Shown one piece after another: positions 34,901 through 44,632 of a stretch of 64,000 bases of DNA. The stretch is from the NCBI GenBank assembly GCA_903850335.1, contig CAINLJ010000260.1, positions 41,021 to 105,020 on the forward strand, in the 5' to 3' direction. The translations under genes and the position numbers were made by a program. The first letter of the stretch is position 1. Each line of letters starts with the position of its first letter. The notes below the pieces were generated by a model that saw only the letters and a list, made by a program, of their open reading frames with translations, made no database searches and was not told the DNA's origin. Source of the DNA: an uncultured Bacteroidia bacterium. Lineage in GTDB: Bacteria > Bacteroidota > Bacteroidia > Bacteroidales > Prolixibacteraceae.

Positions 34901-36373
34901 ATGAAAAGAATATCAATTTTTATAGCATTTGTATTGCTTGGTATATTTATACTGGTTAATGGGTGTACCAAAAAATTTGATGCGTTAAATGTAAACCCTA
35001 ACGCAGCAACTGTTGTTCCGGCTACCAATGTTCTGGGTGGTGGGATCATTGCTGTTGCCAATACTCAATTTGGTGAAAGACTGGGTATCTATTATGCAGG
35101 TACTTATGCAGGTCAGATTGGCGCGGGTGACTATGAGTATCGGGTTGACATTAATAACAGCATGTGGGAAGGTATGTATATTGCAATGACTAAGCTTGTT
35201 GACGCTGCTAGGGTTGCCGACAAGGAGAACAACAAGAATATCTATGCCGCAGCACTAACGCTCAAAGCCTATGCAGCTCATAAAACGTCTGACATGTGGG
35301 GTAAAATTCCCTATACCGAGGCCTTTCAGTTGAAAGATAAGGGCACTTTGTATCCAAAGTATGATGATGAACCTGTGGTCTATGCAGCGATTCTCGCTGA
35401 ATTAAAAACGGCAGCCGACATCTTCAAAACTGGAACCGGTACAATTGGAGTAGGAGACTTTCTGTTTAAAGGTGATGTTTCAAAATGGAGAAAATTTTGT
35501 AATTCGGTTCGCCTCAGAGTTGCAATCCGTATGTCTTCAGTGGATCCTGCTACAGCAACGTCGGTGATTTCCGAAATTCTTGGCGATCCCGCATCCTACC
35601 CTGTAATGACTGCAAATACTGATAATGCTTATTTGTTGTATCCTGGAGTAACTCCGTTTACTGAATTATGGTTTAATCGTGTTGGTTTTACCTCGGGTAC
35701 CTATAGCGCTGGATACCGGATGAATGATGTCCTTATCAGTACTCTAAAGTCAAATAGCGACCCCCGCCTGCCGGTTTATGCCCTCCCAAATACCTGGGGT
35801 GTATACCGCGGTTACATATATGGACCTACCCAGTATAGTGATACAATCAATAATTCAAACAATCTTTCCGGAATAGGTACCAGGTTTGCCAATAACCCTG
35901 CTGGATTTTCACCTTTTATGAATTGTGCTGAAGTCAGTTTCATTAAAGCTGAAGCCTATTCAAGAAACCTGGTCGCGGGAGATGCTCAGGCAGCCTATAC
36001 GAACGGGATCACCCTGTCGCTTACTGAAAATGGAATAGCAGCACCTGCTATTGCAACCTATCTGGCTCAACCTGAAGTATCCTGGAATGGAGGAACTACA
36101 ACAAACCTTCAAAAGATATATTTACAAAAGTGGATTAGTCTTTTTAAACAGAGTGTTGAGGCATGGTCTGAGGCAAGAAGGACTGATATTCCTTTGATGA
36201 CAAATATTACGTCAATTAGCGGCTATAGTCTTCGTCATAACAGGCCGCCATTCAGAATGGCATATGCCGATGAAGAAAAATCCCTTAATACCAACTTCCC
36301 GGTCAATGTTGTCGAAACTGACATATTCTGGGGAACACAGATGTGGTGGGATAAGAGAACCAATGTTCACTAA
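34901..36373 (+). CDS. SusD/RagB-type surface glycan-binding lipoprotein
   Basis: A 490-residue surface lipoprotein (lipobox ending at Cys22, LVNGC). The opening KKFDALNVNPNAAT and the TPR-like helices (KAYAAHKTSDMWGKIPYTEAF) fit the SusD-like_2 group. The C-terminal FFxxxRTD-like region reads SVEAWSEARRTDIPLM. It forms the lid of the SusC transporter and captures the ligand. A strong hairpin starts 94 nt after its stop. Ligand not predictable from sequence; neighbours point to a rhamnose- and fucose- or galactose-containing glycan. Confidence 0.92.
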   Translation: MKRISIFIAFVLLGIFILVNGCTKKFDALNVNPNAATVVPATNVLGGGIIAVANTQFGERLGIYYAGTYAGQIGAGDYEYRVDINNSMWEGMYIAMTKLVDAARVADKENNKNIYAAALTLKAYAAHKTSDMWGKIPYTEAFQLKDKGTLYPKYDDEPVVYAAILAELKTAADIFKTGTGTIGVGDFLFKGDVSKWRKFCNSVRLRVAIRMSSVDPATATSVISEILGDPASYPVMTANTDNAYLLYPGVTPFTELWFNRVGFTSGTYSAGYRMNDVLISTLKSNSDPRLPVYALPNTWGVYRGYIYGPTQYSDTINNSNNLSGIGTRFANNPAGFSPFMNCAEVSFIKAEAYSRNLVAGDAQAAYTNGITLSLTENGIAAPAIATYLAQPEVSWNGGTTTNLQKIYLQKWISLFKQSVEAWSEARRTDIPLMTNITSISGYSLRHNRPPFRMAYADEEKSLNTNFPVNVVETDIFWGTQMWWDKRTNVH

Positions 36374-36466
36374 TCTGCCTTGTTCAGTTTATTGGAAGGT
36401 TTATGTAAATTTTATTATTATCTTCGAAGTTCACGTCAATAAAATTCATTTAGGCCTAAATTAATT

Positions 36467-36507
36467 ATAACGGGAGAGGACTCATCCTTGAAAGCCTCTC
36501 CCGTTAT
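36467..36507 (+). terminator. Hairpin terminator after SusD
   Basis: A perfect 13-bp stem (ATAACGGGAGAGG with CCTCTCCCGTTAT) with a 15-nt loop, followed by TTATTTC. It would end or attenuate the SusCD transcript before GH95. The track's GH95 start (TTG at 36488) falls in the loop, another reason to prefer the downstream ATG. Confidence 0.68.
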
Positions 36508-36577
36508 TTATTTCGCGGATAGATTAACTTTAATCAAACTGCCGCAAAAACACGTTCTACCTTATAAGCTTTCTCAA

Positions 36578-39034
36578 ATGAAGAAAATCACAATTCTCTT
36601 TTTGTTTTTTGCTTTTTCTCTCTATTCGGTTTGGAGTCAGGATGTAAGCATTTCAAACTTAATTTACAATAAGACATTTGATCCTTCAACTACCCTTTGG
36701 TACCAGACACCTGCTAAAGTTTGGGAGGAAGCCCTTCCTGTAGGTAACGGACGACTCGGTGCAATGGTTTTTGGAAAAAATGGAGAAGAAAGAATTCAGC
36801 TGAATGAAGATACCTACTGGTCGGGTGGCCCCTATTCTACAGTTGTAAAAGGTGGAAGTGAAGTATTGCATGAGATTCAAAAGGATATTTTCGAGGGAAA
36901 TCCTGTCAAAGCTCATAAGCTTTTTGGCAGATATATGATGGGGTATCCCGTTGAACAGCAAAAATATCAGGCCTTGGCAAATCTTATCCTCTCTTTTAAA
37001 AATGAAAAGGAAGTAAAAGGTTATCAACGCTGGCTCGATCTAAAAACAGGAATAACATCCGTTCAGTATACTGTAAATGACGTAACCTATTTGAGAGAGG
37101 TATTCTCTTCAGCGCCATATCAGACAATCGCAATCAGGCTGACAGCTGATAAACCAGGAAGTATCTCTTTCACCGCTGAATTGAGGGGCGAAAGAAACGG
37201 AGCCATGTCAAACTATACAACTGATTATTTCAGAATGGATGGCCTTGGGAATGACGGTCTCGTCTTAAAAGGAAAGTCGGGCGATTACATGGGCATCGAG
37301 GGGAAAGTCCGTTATGAAGCTAGAATAAAGGCGGTACCCGAAGGTGGTACAATGAAAGCTGATGATACCAATCTGATTGTTGAAAATGCAAATGCGGTGA
37401 CCCTTTATTTTGTTGCCGCGACCAACTTTGTGAATTATAAAGATGTAAGTGGAGATTATCACAATAAAGTTGATAAGTATTTAAAAGGAATTGATAATAA
37501 ATCATTTAATGATATTCGGGAAGCATCCGTAAGGGATTACAAAACATTGTTTGGAAGAGTCTCTATAATTCTTCCATCAACTAACGGCTCCTTCCTTCCG
37601 ACTGATGAAAGATTAAAAAGCTTTGCAACTGCACCTGATCCTCAACTGGCTGCCTTGTGTTATCAATTTGGAAGATACCTGCTCATCTCATCCTCAAGAC
37701 CTGGTACTCAACCTGCAAACCTTCAGGGAATCTGGAATAACGACATGAACCCTTCATGGGATTCAAAGTACACAACAAATATCAATACTCAAATGAATTA
37801 CTGGGCCGCTGAATCGGCCAACTTATCCGAATTGACAGAACCTCTTGTAAAAATGGTTAAGGAAATAACCGATCAGGGAAGTCAGGTTGCAAAAGAGCAT
37901 TATGGTGCAAGAGGCTGGGTGCTTCACCAGAATACCGACATCTGGAGAGTTGCCGCGCCAATGGACGGCCCGACCTGGGGAACATTTACTGTCGGCGGAG
38001 CGTGGTTAACAACCCACCTTTGGGAACACTACCTCTTCACATTGAATAAAGATTATTTAAAAGATGTTTATCCTGTAATGAAAGGTTCGGTTGAGTTCTT
38101 CATGGATTTTCTGATTGAACATCCTAATGGCAAATGGTTAATTACCTGTCCTTCAACATCACCTGAAAATCCGCCAAAAGGTCCTGGATACAAATACTTC
38201 TTTGACGAAGTCACAGGCATGTATTACTTCACAACCATTTGCGCCGGGTCTTCCATCGATATGGAGATATTATCCGATCTTTTTGGCTATTATACCGAAG
38301 CTTCAAAAATCCTTGGATTGGACAGTGATTTTGCAGATAAGGTTGCCAAAGCCAGGGCAAGACTGGTTCCTCCTCAGATAGGCAGCAACGGGTCGTTACA
38401 GGAATGGACCGATGATTTAGCCCAGATGGAAGATAAACATCGTCATTTTTCACACCTCTACGGCCTTTACCCCGGAAATGTTATCTCAGCCAAAAGGACG
38501 CCTGAATTAGTTGAACCAGTAAAAAAAGTTCTTGAACAACGGGGAGATGAAGGTGCCGGTTTTTCAAGAGCCTGGAAAATGAGTCTTTGGGCGCGTTTGT
38601 ATGATGGCAACAGGGCTAACAAAATATTCAAGGGATATATCACAGACCAGTGTTACCCTTCACTCTTTGCTAAATGCTTCAAACCTTTACAGGTCGACGG
38701 AAGCTTGGGTGTCTGTGCAGGAGTAACTGAAATGTTGATCCAGTCCCACGAAGGAACTATCGATCTTTTACCTGCCCTGCCTGATGATTGGCCAGAGGGA
38801 TCATTCAACGGAGTGTGTGCAAGGGGAGCGTTTGAACTTAAATTTAGTTGGAAAAATAAGGTTCCCACATCTGTAGAAATTCTTTCCAGAGAAGGTAAGG
38901 TTTGCAGGATTCATGCCGGAAAACTTAACTATATCACTTGTGATGGCCAAAAAGTAAAGATTACCGGTTCACTCAAAGGATCAATAGAATTCGAAACAAA
39001 ACCTGGCAAAATCTATAAGCTTGGCAAAATCTAA
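36578..39034 (+). CDS. Exported GH95 enzyme (alpha-L-fucosidase or alpha-L-galactosidase)
   Basis: Start set at ATG 36578 (MKKITILFLF), which gives a proper signal peptide; the track's TTG start lies inside the terminator hairpin. The mature protein of about 800 residues opens with the GH95 N-terminal sandwich (WEEALPVGNGRLGAMVFG, RIQLNEDTYWSGGP). The (alpha/alpha)6 barrel carries the family signature QPANLQGIWNNDMNPSWDSKYTTNIN and later HRHFSHLYGLYPGN. GH95 enzymes invert alpha-1,2-L-fucosides, and some act on alpha-L-galactosides such as that of RG-II. It probably trims fucose or galactose termini of the imported or surface glycan. Confidence 0.92.
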   Translation: MKKITILFLFFAFSLYSVWSQDVSISNLIYNKTFDPSTTLWYQTPAKVWEEALPVGNGRLGAMVFGKNGEERIQLNEDTYWSGGPYSTVVKGGSEVLHEIQKDIFEGNPVKAHKLFGRYMMGYPVEQQKYQALANLILSFKNEKEVKGYQRWLDLKTGITSVQYTVNDVTYLREVFSSAPYQTIAIRLTADKPGSISFTAELRGERNGAMSNYTTDYFRMDGLGNDGLVLKGKSGDYMGIEGKVRYEARIKAVPEGGTMKADDTNLIVENANAVTLYFVAATNFVNYKDVSGDYHNKVDKYLKGIDNKSFNDIREASVRDYKTLFGRVSIILPSTNGSFLPTDERLKSFATAPDPQLAALCYQFGRYLLISSSRPGTQPANLQGIWNNDMNPSWDSKYTTNINTQMNYWAAESANLSELTEPLVKMVKEITDQGSQVAKEHYGARGWVLHQNTDIWRVAAPMDGPTWGTFTVGGAWLTTHLWEHYLFTLNKDYLKDVYPVMKGSVEFFMDFLIEHPNGKWLITCPSTSPENPPKGPGYKYFFDEVTGMYYFTTICAGSSIDMEILSDLFGYYTEASKILGLDSDFADKVAKARARLVPPQIGSNGSLQEWTDDLAQMEDKHRHFSHLYGLYPGNVISAKRTPELVEPVKKVLEQRGDEGAGFSRAWKMSLWARLYDGNRANKIFKGYITDQCYPSLFAKCFKPLQVDGSLGVCAGVTEMLIQSHEGTIDLLPALPDDWPEGSFNGVCARGAFELKFSWKNKVPTSVEILSREGKVCRIHAGKLNYITCDGQKVKITGSLKGSIEFETKPGKIYKLGKI

Positions 39035-39059
39035 AGTCGCTAAAACTACTTAATGGCCA

Positions 39060-41072
39060 ATGATGAAGAAGCTTTTATTGTCACTATTTACGGTAATCCC
39101 AATGTTTGCAATGAGTCAAAAGCCAATTGTGCAGTGGGATTTTGAGAACATCAATAACCGGAAAGCTGTTGAAGTTGCAACGAATATTGCGGACACTATT
39201 GAAGGTAATTTTGAATTAGCGACGGGAGTTATCGGTAAAGGATTGCGCCTTGACGGATTTACGACCAGGGTTATCCGTAAAGGAAAGGATATCCGTATAC
39301 CAGGGGCTGCTTTTACAATAGAGACCTGGATTTCTTTAGGGGAATATCCATTGAACTGGTGTCCGGTATTCACTACTGAATCTGATGAAGTAAAGGGATA
39401 CCGCCTGCTGATAGGCCCTTCCGGGCAGGTTTCATTTGAAACGGCTATCAGCGAACAATGGATATCCTGTTCGAGTGCCAACGAGACAGTGCCGCTCAGA
39501 AAATGGACTCACATAGCGGGAGTTTATACGGCTCAGAAAGAAATGGCACTTTATGTAAATGGAGAACTTATCTCTACCCTGGCGATCAAAGGATCATTAA
39601 CATATCCATCTAAAAGCAGTTGTATCCTTGGAATGGTGACAGTGCCCGGGAAACCTGTTAATACGATCCGAACCTGGGGAACTGTTGAGGCATACTATGG
39701 ACTGGACGGAATTGTTGATGAAATTAAGTTATTTGATACTGCATTGACCACTGAACAGATCAAAGACAATTTTTTAAAAATTAAACCTGTTACGCCGGAT
39801 ATTCAAACCCGCAGGTTGCCAGTTATTGAAAGGAATCCTGGTCATTTTGGTGCTTTTTATACCAAATTGAAATACTATCCGGGATGGGATAATCTATGGC
39901 CCGTTGATCAGGATCCGGATATCGTGGTTTGTTTCGACAAAAATCCTTCCAAGTTAATTTTCTGGAGAGGTTCCAGATACGGACCTGCCTGGGTTTCTGA
40001 AAATGAAAACTGGATGGGGGATCAAAGCCTTGAAACCTGGGGCAATGGAGAAAATGACATCGAAGGATGTTTCGAGCATATGCAGGATCGGCATTGCCGG
40101 TTTTCTCATGTGAGGATTATTGAAAACAATGATGCCAGAGCAGTCGTCCATTGGCGTTATGCTCTGGTCAGTTCCCACGATCATACCTGGATGCCCGATC
40201 CAAAGACCGGATGGGAGTGTTGGGTGGATGAATACTATTACATTTATCCTGACGGATCTGCCATCCGGAAAGTTTCGTGGAATAAGGGGACTACCGGCGA
40301 TGCAATACAGTATCAGGAATCACTTCCTTTCACCCAACCGGGGCAGCGTAACGAAGATCTTCTTGACAACAACTATGTAACAGTCGCAGATTATGATTAC
40401 AATACCAGAACCGTTTCTGTTGACCTTCGAAAGCAGCCTGCTGACTGGCCAGGGAAATATACCGTTCAACAATTCAATTTCAAATCGCAGAATAAGCCTT
40501 ATATCTGTTTTGAACCAGGTAACGATATGTGGGTAAGATGGATTGATGTCGGGTATAACCATTATCCCGTAAACCAGGCCCGAAGTGACGGACGTTGGGC
40601 CAAAACACTTGACCGTCCGACCCATATCAGCAGTTCACCCTGCTCAGACCCGGTTATTCATGAGAACGAAAACCGAATGTACTGGATTGGCCTGTATGGG
40701 ATGAATGGCTTGAACATGAACGACCTGATCAGTTTCGGCCGGTCGTGGGCCTTCGCCCCGAAACTCATTATTTCTGGTAATGGAACTATTTCTAAAGGTT
40801 ACGATAAAACCCAGAGATGTTATCAGCTCGAAAACAACAATTCCAAAGTTGGAACTGTCGGGTTAACCCTTAAAGGTAGTAAGGATTCACCAGTCATCAA
40901 TCCGGCATTTATATTGAAAAACTGGAATTCAAACAGTGCAAAAATCCTCGTGAGCGGGATAGAAACCAAAAACTGCAGAGTTGGTATTAACCATCAACTC
41001 GATGGCGACGACTTGGTTGTTTATATCTCATTAAATGAAGAAGTTCCGGTGATAATTACAATAAAAAAATAA
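39060..41072 (+). CDS. Exported LamG-domain protein with unknown C-terminal domain (A)
   Basis: A 670-residue exported protein; ATG codons at 39060 and 39063 are equally possible. Residues 22-245 form a LamG/concanavalin-A-like domain (GKGLRLDGFTTRVI, FTIETWISLGEYP, WTHIAGVYTAQKEMALYVNGELIS, GLDGIVDEIKLFD). Residues 260-670 are a domain I do not recognise, rich in Trp, Tyr, His and acidic residues: GAFYTKLKYYPGWDNLWP, FEHMQDRHCRFSHVRIIEN and DEYYYIYPDGSAIRKVSW. The pattern of conserved polar and aromatic residues suggests an enzyme or binding module for carbohydrate. A close homologue (A') is at 44633. The gene starts 26 nt after GH95, and the B gene follows 2 nt after its stop. Function unknown; polysaccharide lyase or hydrolase activity is a guess. 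Confidence 0.75.
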   Translation: MMKKLLLSLFTVIPMFAMSQKPIVQWDFENINNRKAVEVATNIADTIEGNFELATGVIGKGLRLDGFTTRVIRKGKDIRIPGAAFTIETWISLGEYPLNWCPVFTTESDEVKGYRLLIGPSGQVSFETAISEQWISCSSANETVPLRKWTHIAGVYTAQKEMALYVNGELISTLAIKGSLTYPSKSSCILGMVTVPGKPVNTIRTWGTVEAYYGLDGIVDEIKLFDTALTTEQIKDNFLKIKPVTPDIQTRRLPVIERNPGHFGAFYTKLKYYPGWDNLWPVDQDPDIVVCFDKNPSKLIFWRGSRYGPAWVSENENWMGDQSLETWGNGENDIEGCFEHMQDRHCRFSHVRIIENNDARAVVHWRYALVSSHDHTWMPDPKTGWECWVDEYYYIYPDGSAIRKVSWNKGTTGDAIQYQESLPFTQPGQRNEDLLDNNYVTVADYDYNTRTVSVDLRKQPADWPGKYTVQQFNFKSQNKPYICFEPGNDMWVRWIDVGYNHYPVNQARSDGRWAKTLDRPTHISSSPCSDPVIHENENRMYWIGLYGMNGLNMNDLISFGRSWAFAPKLIISGNGTISKGYDKTQRCYQLENNNSKVGTVGLTLKGSKDSPVINPAFILKNWNSNSAKILVSGIETKNCRVGINHQLDGDDLVVYISLNEEVPVIITIKK

Positions 41073-41074
41073 TC

Positions 41075-42730
41075 ATGAAAAAAAACATCCTGAAACAATT
41101 ACTCGCCATTATCCTTTTCAATATGTCTGGCCACTTTGTTTCGGCGCAGGAAAAAGCCGCAGGAGATGAAAGGTTCCGTAAGGTCAATGTTGGCGGATAT
41201 ATGATTACCAAGGTGGAGAAAGTTGATACATCCTATAACGCGGGTTACTCGATGTATGCTGCAGCCTGGCCCTTGGTGAAGGAGTATCCTGGACGAAGCT
41301 TCCAATCAGGCCTGTTCGGTACATGGATGTTTCCGCAGAATAAAGGGCCTTTGAAAAGGAAGGATTTTTATACTGATGTCGAAGGTGGTCTGGGCTGGTG
41401 GAACGACACAGAGTATGCCACCGAAACACCAAAATTCATCATGGGTGGAGTGCAGCTGAACTTTGTCGGATGGGCGAACGGGCCCGGCGCCGGACAAGGC
41501 AGGGACTGGAATGATCCCAAGGGCCATTATGGAGTAGCTCAGCTGAGCCCCTGGGTGCTTTGGCCTCCCGACGGGTTAAACCTGAAACAAGGCACATGTG
41601 GTGAATTGTTCGGCAGCGGCTACCTGCCATTGCCGCTCACAGATCCGAAATCCACTACGGCCGGTAAAGACATTCCTTCCGGGAACCAGTGCTGGACTCT
41701 GTTTCTTAACTCTGGGAATTTCAAGGGCCCGGTCGCATTCTTTACTCCCTATTTCTGGACAAAGGCATCAGTGGATGATCCAAAACTGAGCGGATTGTTT
41801 CTCGATCAACGTCCTTCACAAGCCAATAAAGCGTTCCAGATGGAAACACAGCATATCCGTTCCGCTGAAGCTACTGATTCCAAAGGGCAGACCTACGCCC
41901 GTATCGCTGCGACGCAGTACCCTCTGGGATCTGATGGAAATTCGGAACTTTTGCACCGGCTGATGGTCTATAACAGGAAGGCGCTCTGGGACAAGGTGGA
42001 AGCCTGGTTTAAGGGAGGTGCACCAGCCGATGGTATTATAGACCCCGCAGGAGCTTACATGCAGAAGTTTCAAAAGGGAGTCCGTTCAAACTGGAGTTTA
42101 TATGGCGATCATATCCCGAAGGATAAACGCGCCTTGCTTAATATTACTTCATATATGGATGCAAATGTCACTGATTCGGTAACCCTGAGGGTTCGCTGGG
42201 AAGGTGACCTTATCACCAGGAGAAAAACGAATAAAGGTTCTGTGGTTACGCTTCCTGAATATTATAAACTGGTTAAAACCGGTAATGATACTATTGGTAA
42301 GTGGATTGCAGTGGCGCCAAAAGATGTTCCTACAGTAACCGGATTGCAGAATGTTACTTTTAACAACACTGATCCAAGGACACCTGTGGCTTATGTAACT
42401 CCTCATGATAAAGGGAGTTGTTGGAAAACCCCCGGTCCGGCAGCCGGACCTTTCAAGACGAAACTGGGAGATGGCAGCACGGTGACCTACTATTGGTACC
42501 GTTTCGCTGACCAGCCTGCATTGCTTAATGCGGACCTGAGCAAGGAAGAGCGTGAAGAAATGCAAAGACGGGTGGAGCTGCTACATCGGAACTGGACAAA
42601 GAACCGCGAATATCTTCCTGCACCTATGATCGGGAAACTGGCTGAAATTGACCAGGCACTGATAGTCACCCCGCCTAAAGGTATGGAGGTAGGTTATGTT
42701 CCTATTGTTTCACAGCAGGGAATCGAGTAG
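41075..42730 (+). CDS. Exported protein of unknown family (B)
   Basis: A 551-residue protein with a signal peptide ending near FVSAQEK. I recognise no domain. It is rich in Trp, Gly and Pro: QSGLFGTWMFP, GGLGWWNDTEYATETPKF, VAFFTPYFWTK, and a C-terminal block YYWYRFADQPALL, LLHRNWTKNREYLPAP, and TPPKGMEVGYVPI. The last block is almost identical in B' at 42785, which marks a shared family. The 2-nt gap to A suggests translational coupling and joint action. Length and composition fit a secreted beta-rich protein; catalytic residues cannot be named. Confidence 0.72.
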   Translation: MKKNILKQLLAIILFNMSGHFVSAQEKAAGDERFRKVNVGGYMITKVEKVDTSYNAGYSMYAAAWPLVKEYPGRSFQSGLFGTWMFPQNKGPLKRKDFYTDVEGGLGWWNDTEYATETPKFIMGGVQLNFVGWANGPGAGQGRDWNDPKGHYGVAQLSPWVLWPPDGLNLKQGTCGELFGSGYLPLPLTDPKSTTAGKDIPSGNQCWTLFLNSGNFKGPVAFFTPYFWTKASVDDPKLSGLFLDQRPSQANKAFQMETQHIRSAEATDSKGQTYARIAATQYPLGSDGNSELLHRLMVYNRKALWDKVEAWFKGGAPADGIIDPAGAYMQKFQKGVRSNWSLYGDHIPKDKRALLNITSYMDANVTDSVTLRVRWEGDLITRRKTNKGSVVTLPEYYKLVKTGNDTIGKWIAVAPKDVPTVTGLQNVTFNNTDPRTPVAYVTPHDKGSCWKTPGPAAGPFKTKLGDGSTVTYYWYRFADQPALLNADLSKEEREEMQRRVELLHRNWTKNREYLPAPMIGKLAEIDQALIVTPPKGMEVGYVPIVSQQGIE

Positions 42731-42784
42731 CCGATCGGAGAGTGACAGGCTAATAGATTATAAACAGTATTAAAAAATAAGATT

Positions 42785-44470
42785 ATGCAGTGTGAAAATT
42801 TTAATTGGAGGTATAATTTAAAGTATTTTCTGTTGTTCTTTATTACTTTTTTCATTCTTCTTTATTCACAATATTGTGAGGCACAGGATGATGTTACGGC
42901 AAAAACTGAGGTTGGAGTTGTTAAATCACACGATCGCGGTCTGCATGGGTACATCAGTTATAATGCGGAGAGACCGTCTAGTCAATCAAATTTCAGTTAC
43001 GGGATGGGCTTCTATTCTGCGGTATGGCCATTGATTACCAAGCCAATTGCCGACTTCCAGATTGGTTTGGCAGGGGCCTGGGTTACTCCTGACAATTCGG
43101 ACAATAAAGATAAACCCCTTGCTCCAATTGGAACGCTTGCCCGTGACAATTGGCCGGAACGAGGCCCGACATGGGGGAGTGTGTTTCAGACCCTTGAAGG
43201 CGGCCTTGGCTATTGGGCCGGAAATCGATTTCGATATGGTTCGCCGAAATTCAGTATGAATGGAACACCACAATGTTACGACTATGAAGTAGGTTCACCA
43301 GGGTGGTCATTTTTTTACAGCAGTAAGGCTTTGCCTGACAATCGCCTTGGAATCGCCCAATTGAGCAATCGCCTGCTCATTCCACCGGATGCCTTACCTT
43401 TTAAGGACGATCCAAAAGGTAAATTTTTGGGATATACGTACATGGCTTTGCCTTTTACAGAACCGACAAAAGGAGACCCGCCAACTGGTGACCAGAGCTG
43501 GACTTGTTTTCTAAACTCTGCCAATTTCAAAGGACCGATAGCTTATTATATACCTGAGACCTGGAGCAAGATTGGCAAACTATTCAATTATGAGTTTATT
43601 TATGGACGCGGACTTGATGCCAGACCGGGCAATATGGGTGGCGGTGCTATGGAGATTAACACTGTCCCTTGCTTTGAGTCACAAGATGAAAAGGGAGTGA
43701 CTTATTCAAAAATACCTCTGCTGCAATTCCCGGTTGATAATCAGGGTAGGACCTTGCTTGTAGAGGATGTGGTGTATTATTCTAAAGCTGCTCTATATGA
43801 TGCATTTAAAACGTGGCGTGATGGTGGGGAGAGTTGCTCTGGAAAGTTCGATGAAAAGGGTGCGTGGAAATCTAAACTAACAACGCGAACTCCCGGTTTC
43901 AAACAGGATGGTAAGAAAATTACAGGAGTGGAAAAAATCTTCGATACCAAGGTTCACGGAAATAATATATGGGGATTGGAATGGGTTGATGGCACAACCG
44001 ATAAATTTGGAAACTTTCCCAGATATTTCAGGCATGAAGGCGATCATTTGGTGCCCATATCTGCATCAGAGGTGCCTGACAAAACTAATCTTCTGGATAA
44101 GGAGTTTAAATTGGCGGAACCAGGTGAGCCATTCACCTCTCCCGACAAAGGGGCATGGACCAATCCAGGTGCTGCTGCGGGTCCGTTCAAAGTCAGGCTT
44201 ACAGACGGGTCATTAGTCACCTATTCATGGTTTCGTTTTGTTGATCAGCCATCCTTCCAGCAATACAACTGGAGCAAAGAAAAAAAAGAGAAATTACAGG
44301 CTTTCGTTGAAAAGATCCATGCCGAATGGTTTATTGACAGAGATTACATGGCTCCGCCTTCAATAGGGGAATTGGTAACTCTTGATCCGGCACTATTGGT
44401 TACCCCTCCTAAAGGTATGGAAGTCGGATATGTTCCGATCGTAACATACCAGGAAGCTGCGCCCAAATAG
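42785..44470 (+). CDS. Exported protein of unknown family (B', paralogue of B)
   Basis: A 561-residue protein, homologous to B over most of its length but clearly diverged (by eye about 40% identical). A charged N-terminus precedes a hydrophobic segment (LKYFLLFFITFFILLYSQYC), consistent with export. Shared blocks are YSAVWPLI, IGLAGAWVTP, a Gly-Tyr-Trp segment GGLGYWAGNRF, SWFRFVDQPSF and the near-invariant TPPKGMEVGYVPIV end. The gene is 54 nt after B. No catalytic motif recognised; the family seems to be a distinct, uncharacterised component of this locus. Confidence 0.7.
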   Translation: MQCENFNWRYNLKYFLLFFITFFILLYSQYCEAQDDVTAKTEVGVVKSHDRGLHGYISYNAERPSSQSNFSYGMGFYSAVWPLITKPIADFQIGLAGAWVTPDNSDNKDKPLAPIGTLARDNWPERGPTWGSVFQTLEGGLGYWAGNRFRYGSPKFSMNGTPQCYDYEVGSPGWSFFYSSKALPDNRLGIAQLSNRLLIPPDALPFKDDPKGKFLGYTYMALPFTEPTKGDPPTGDQSWTCFLNSANFKGPIAYYIPETWSKIGKLFNYEFIYGRGLDARPGNMGGGAMEINTVPCFESQDEKGVTYSKIPLLQFPVDNQGRTLLVEDVVYYSKAALYDAFKTWRDGGESCSGKFDEKGAWKSKLTTRTPGFKQDGKKITGVEKIFDTKVHGNNIWGLEWVDGTTDKFGNFPRYFRHEGDHLVPISASEVPDKTNLLDKEFKLAEPGEPFTSPDKGAWTNPGAAAGPFKVRLTDGSLVTYSWFRFVDQPSFQQYNWSKEKKEKLQAFVEKIHAEWFIDRDYMAPPSIGELVTLDPALLVTPPKGMEVGYVPIVTYQEAAPK

Positions 44471-44632
44471 TATAGAATTAGTCATACGTACTACAGTTGT
44501 TCACATTGCAGACCAAAAGTCTCCCCTTGAGGGAGATTTAGAGGGGGTCAAAAAGAAGAAAATCAGAATTTTAAATTGTACTTTATATCTTTTTGATTAT
44601 TTAGAATCCTACGTAATGAAGAAAAATCTGAT

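Noticed and set aside
44521-44550. Sequence CTCCCCTTGAGGGAG and following G-run between B' and A'
   Set aside because: It resembles short G/C-rich intergenic repeats of Bacteroidota and forms a 5-bp stem, but one copy in one window is not enough to call a repeat or terminator.
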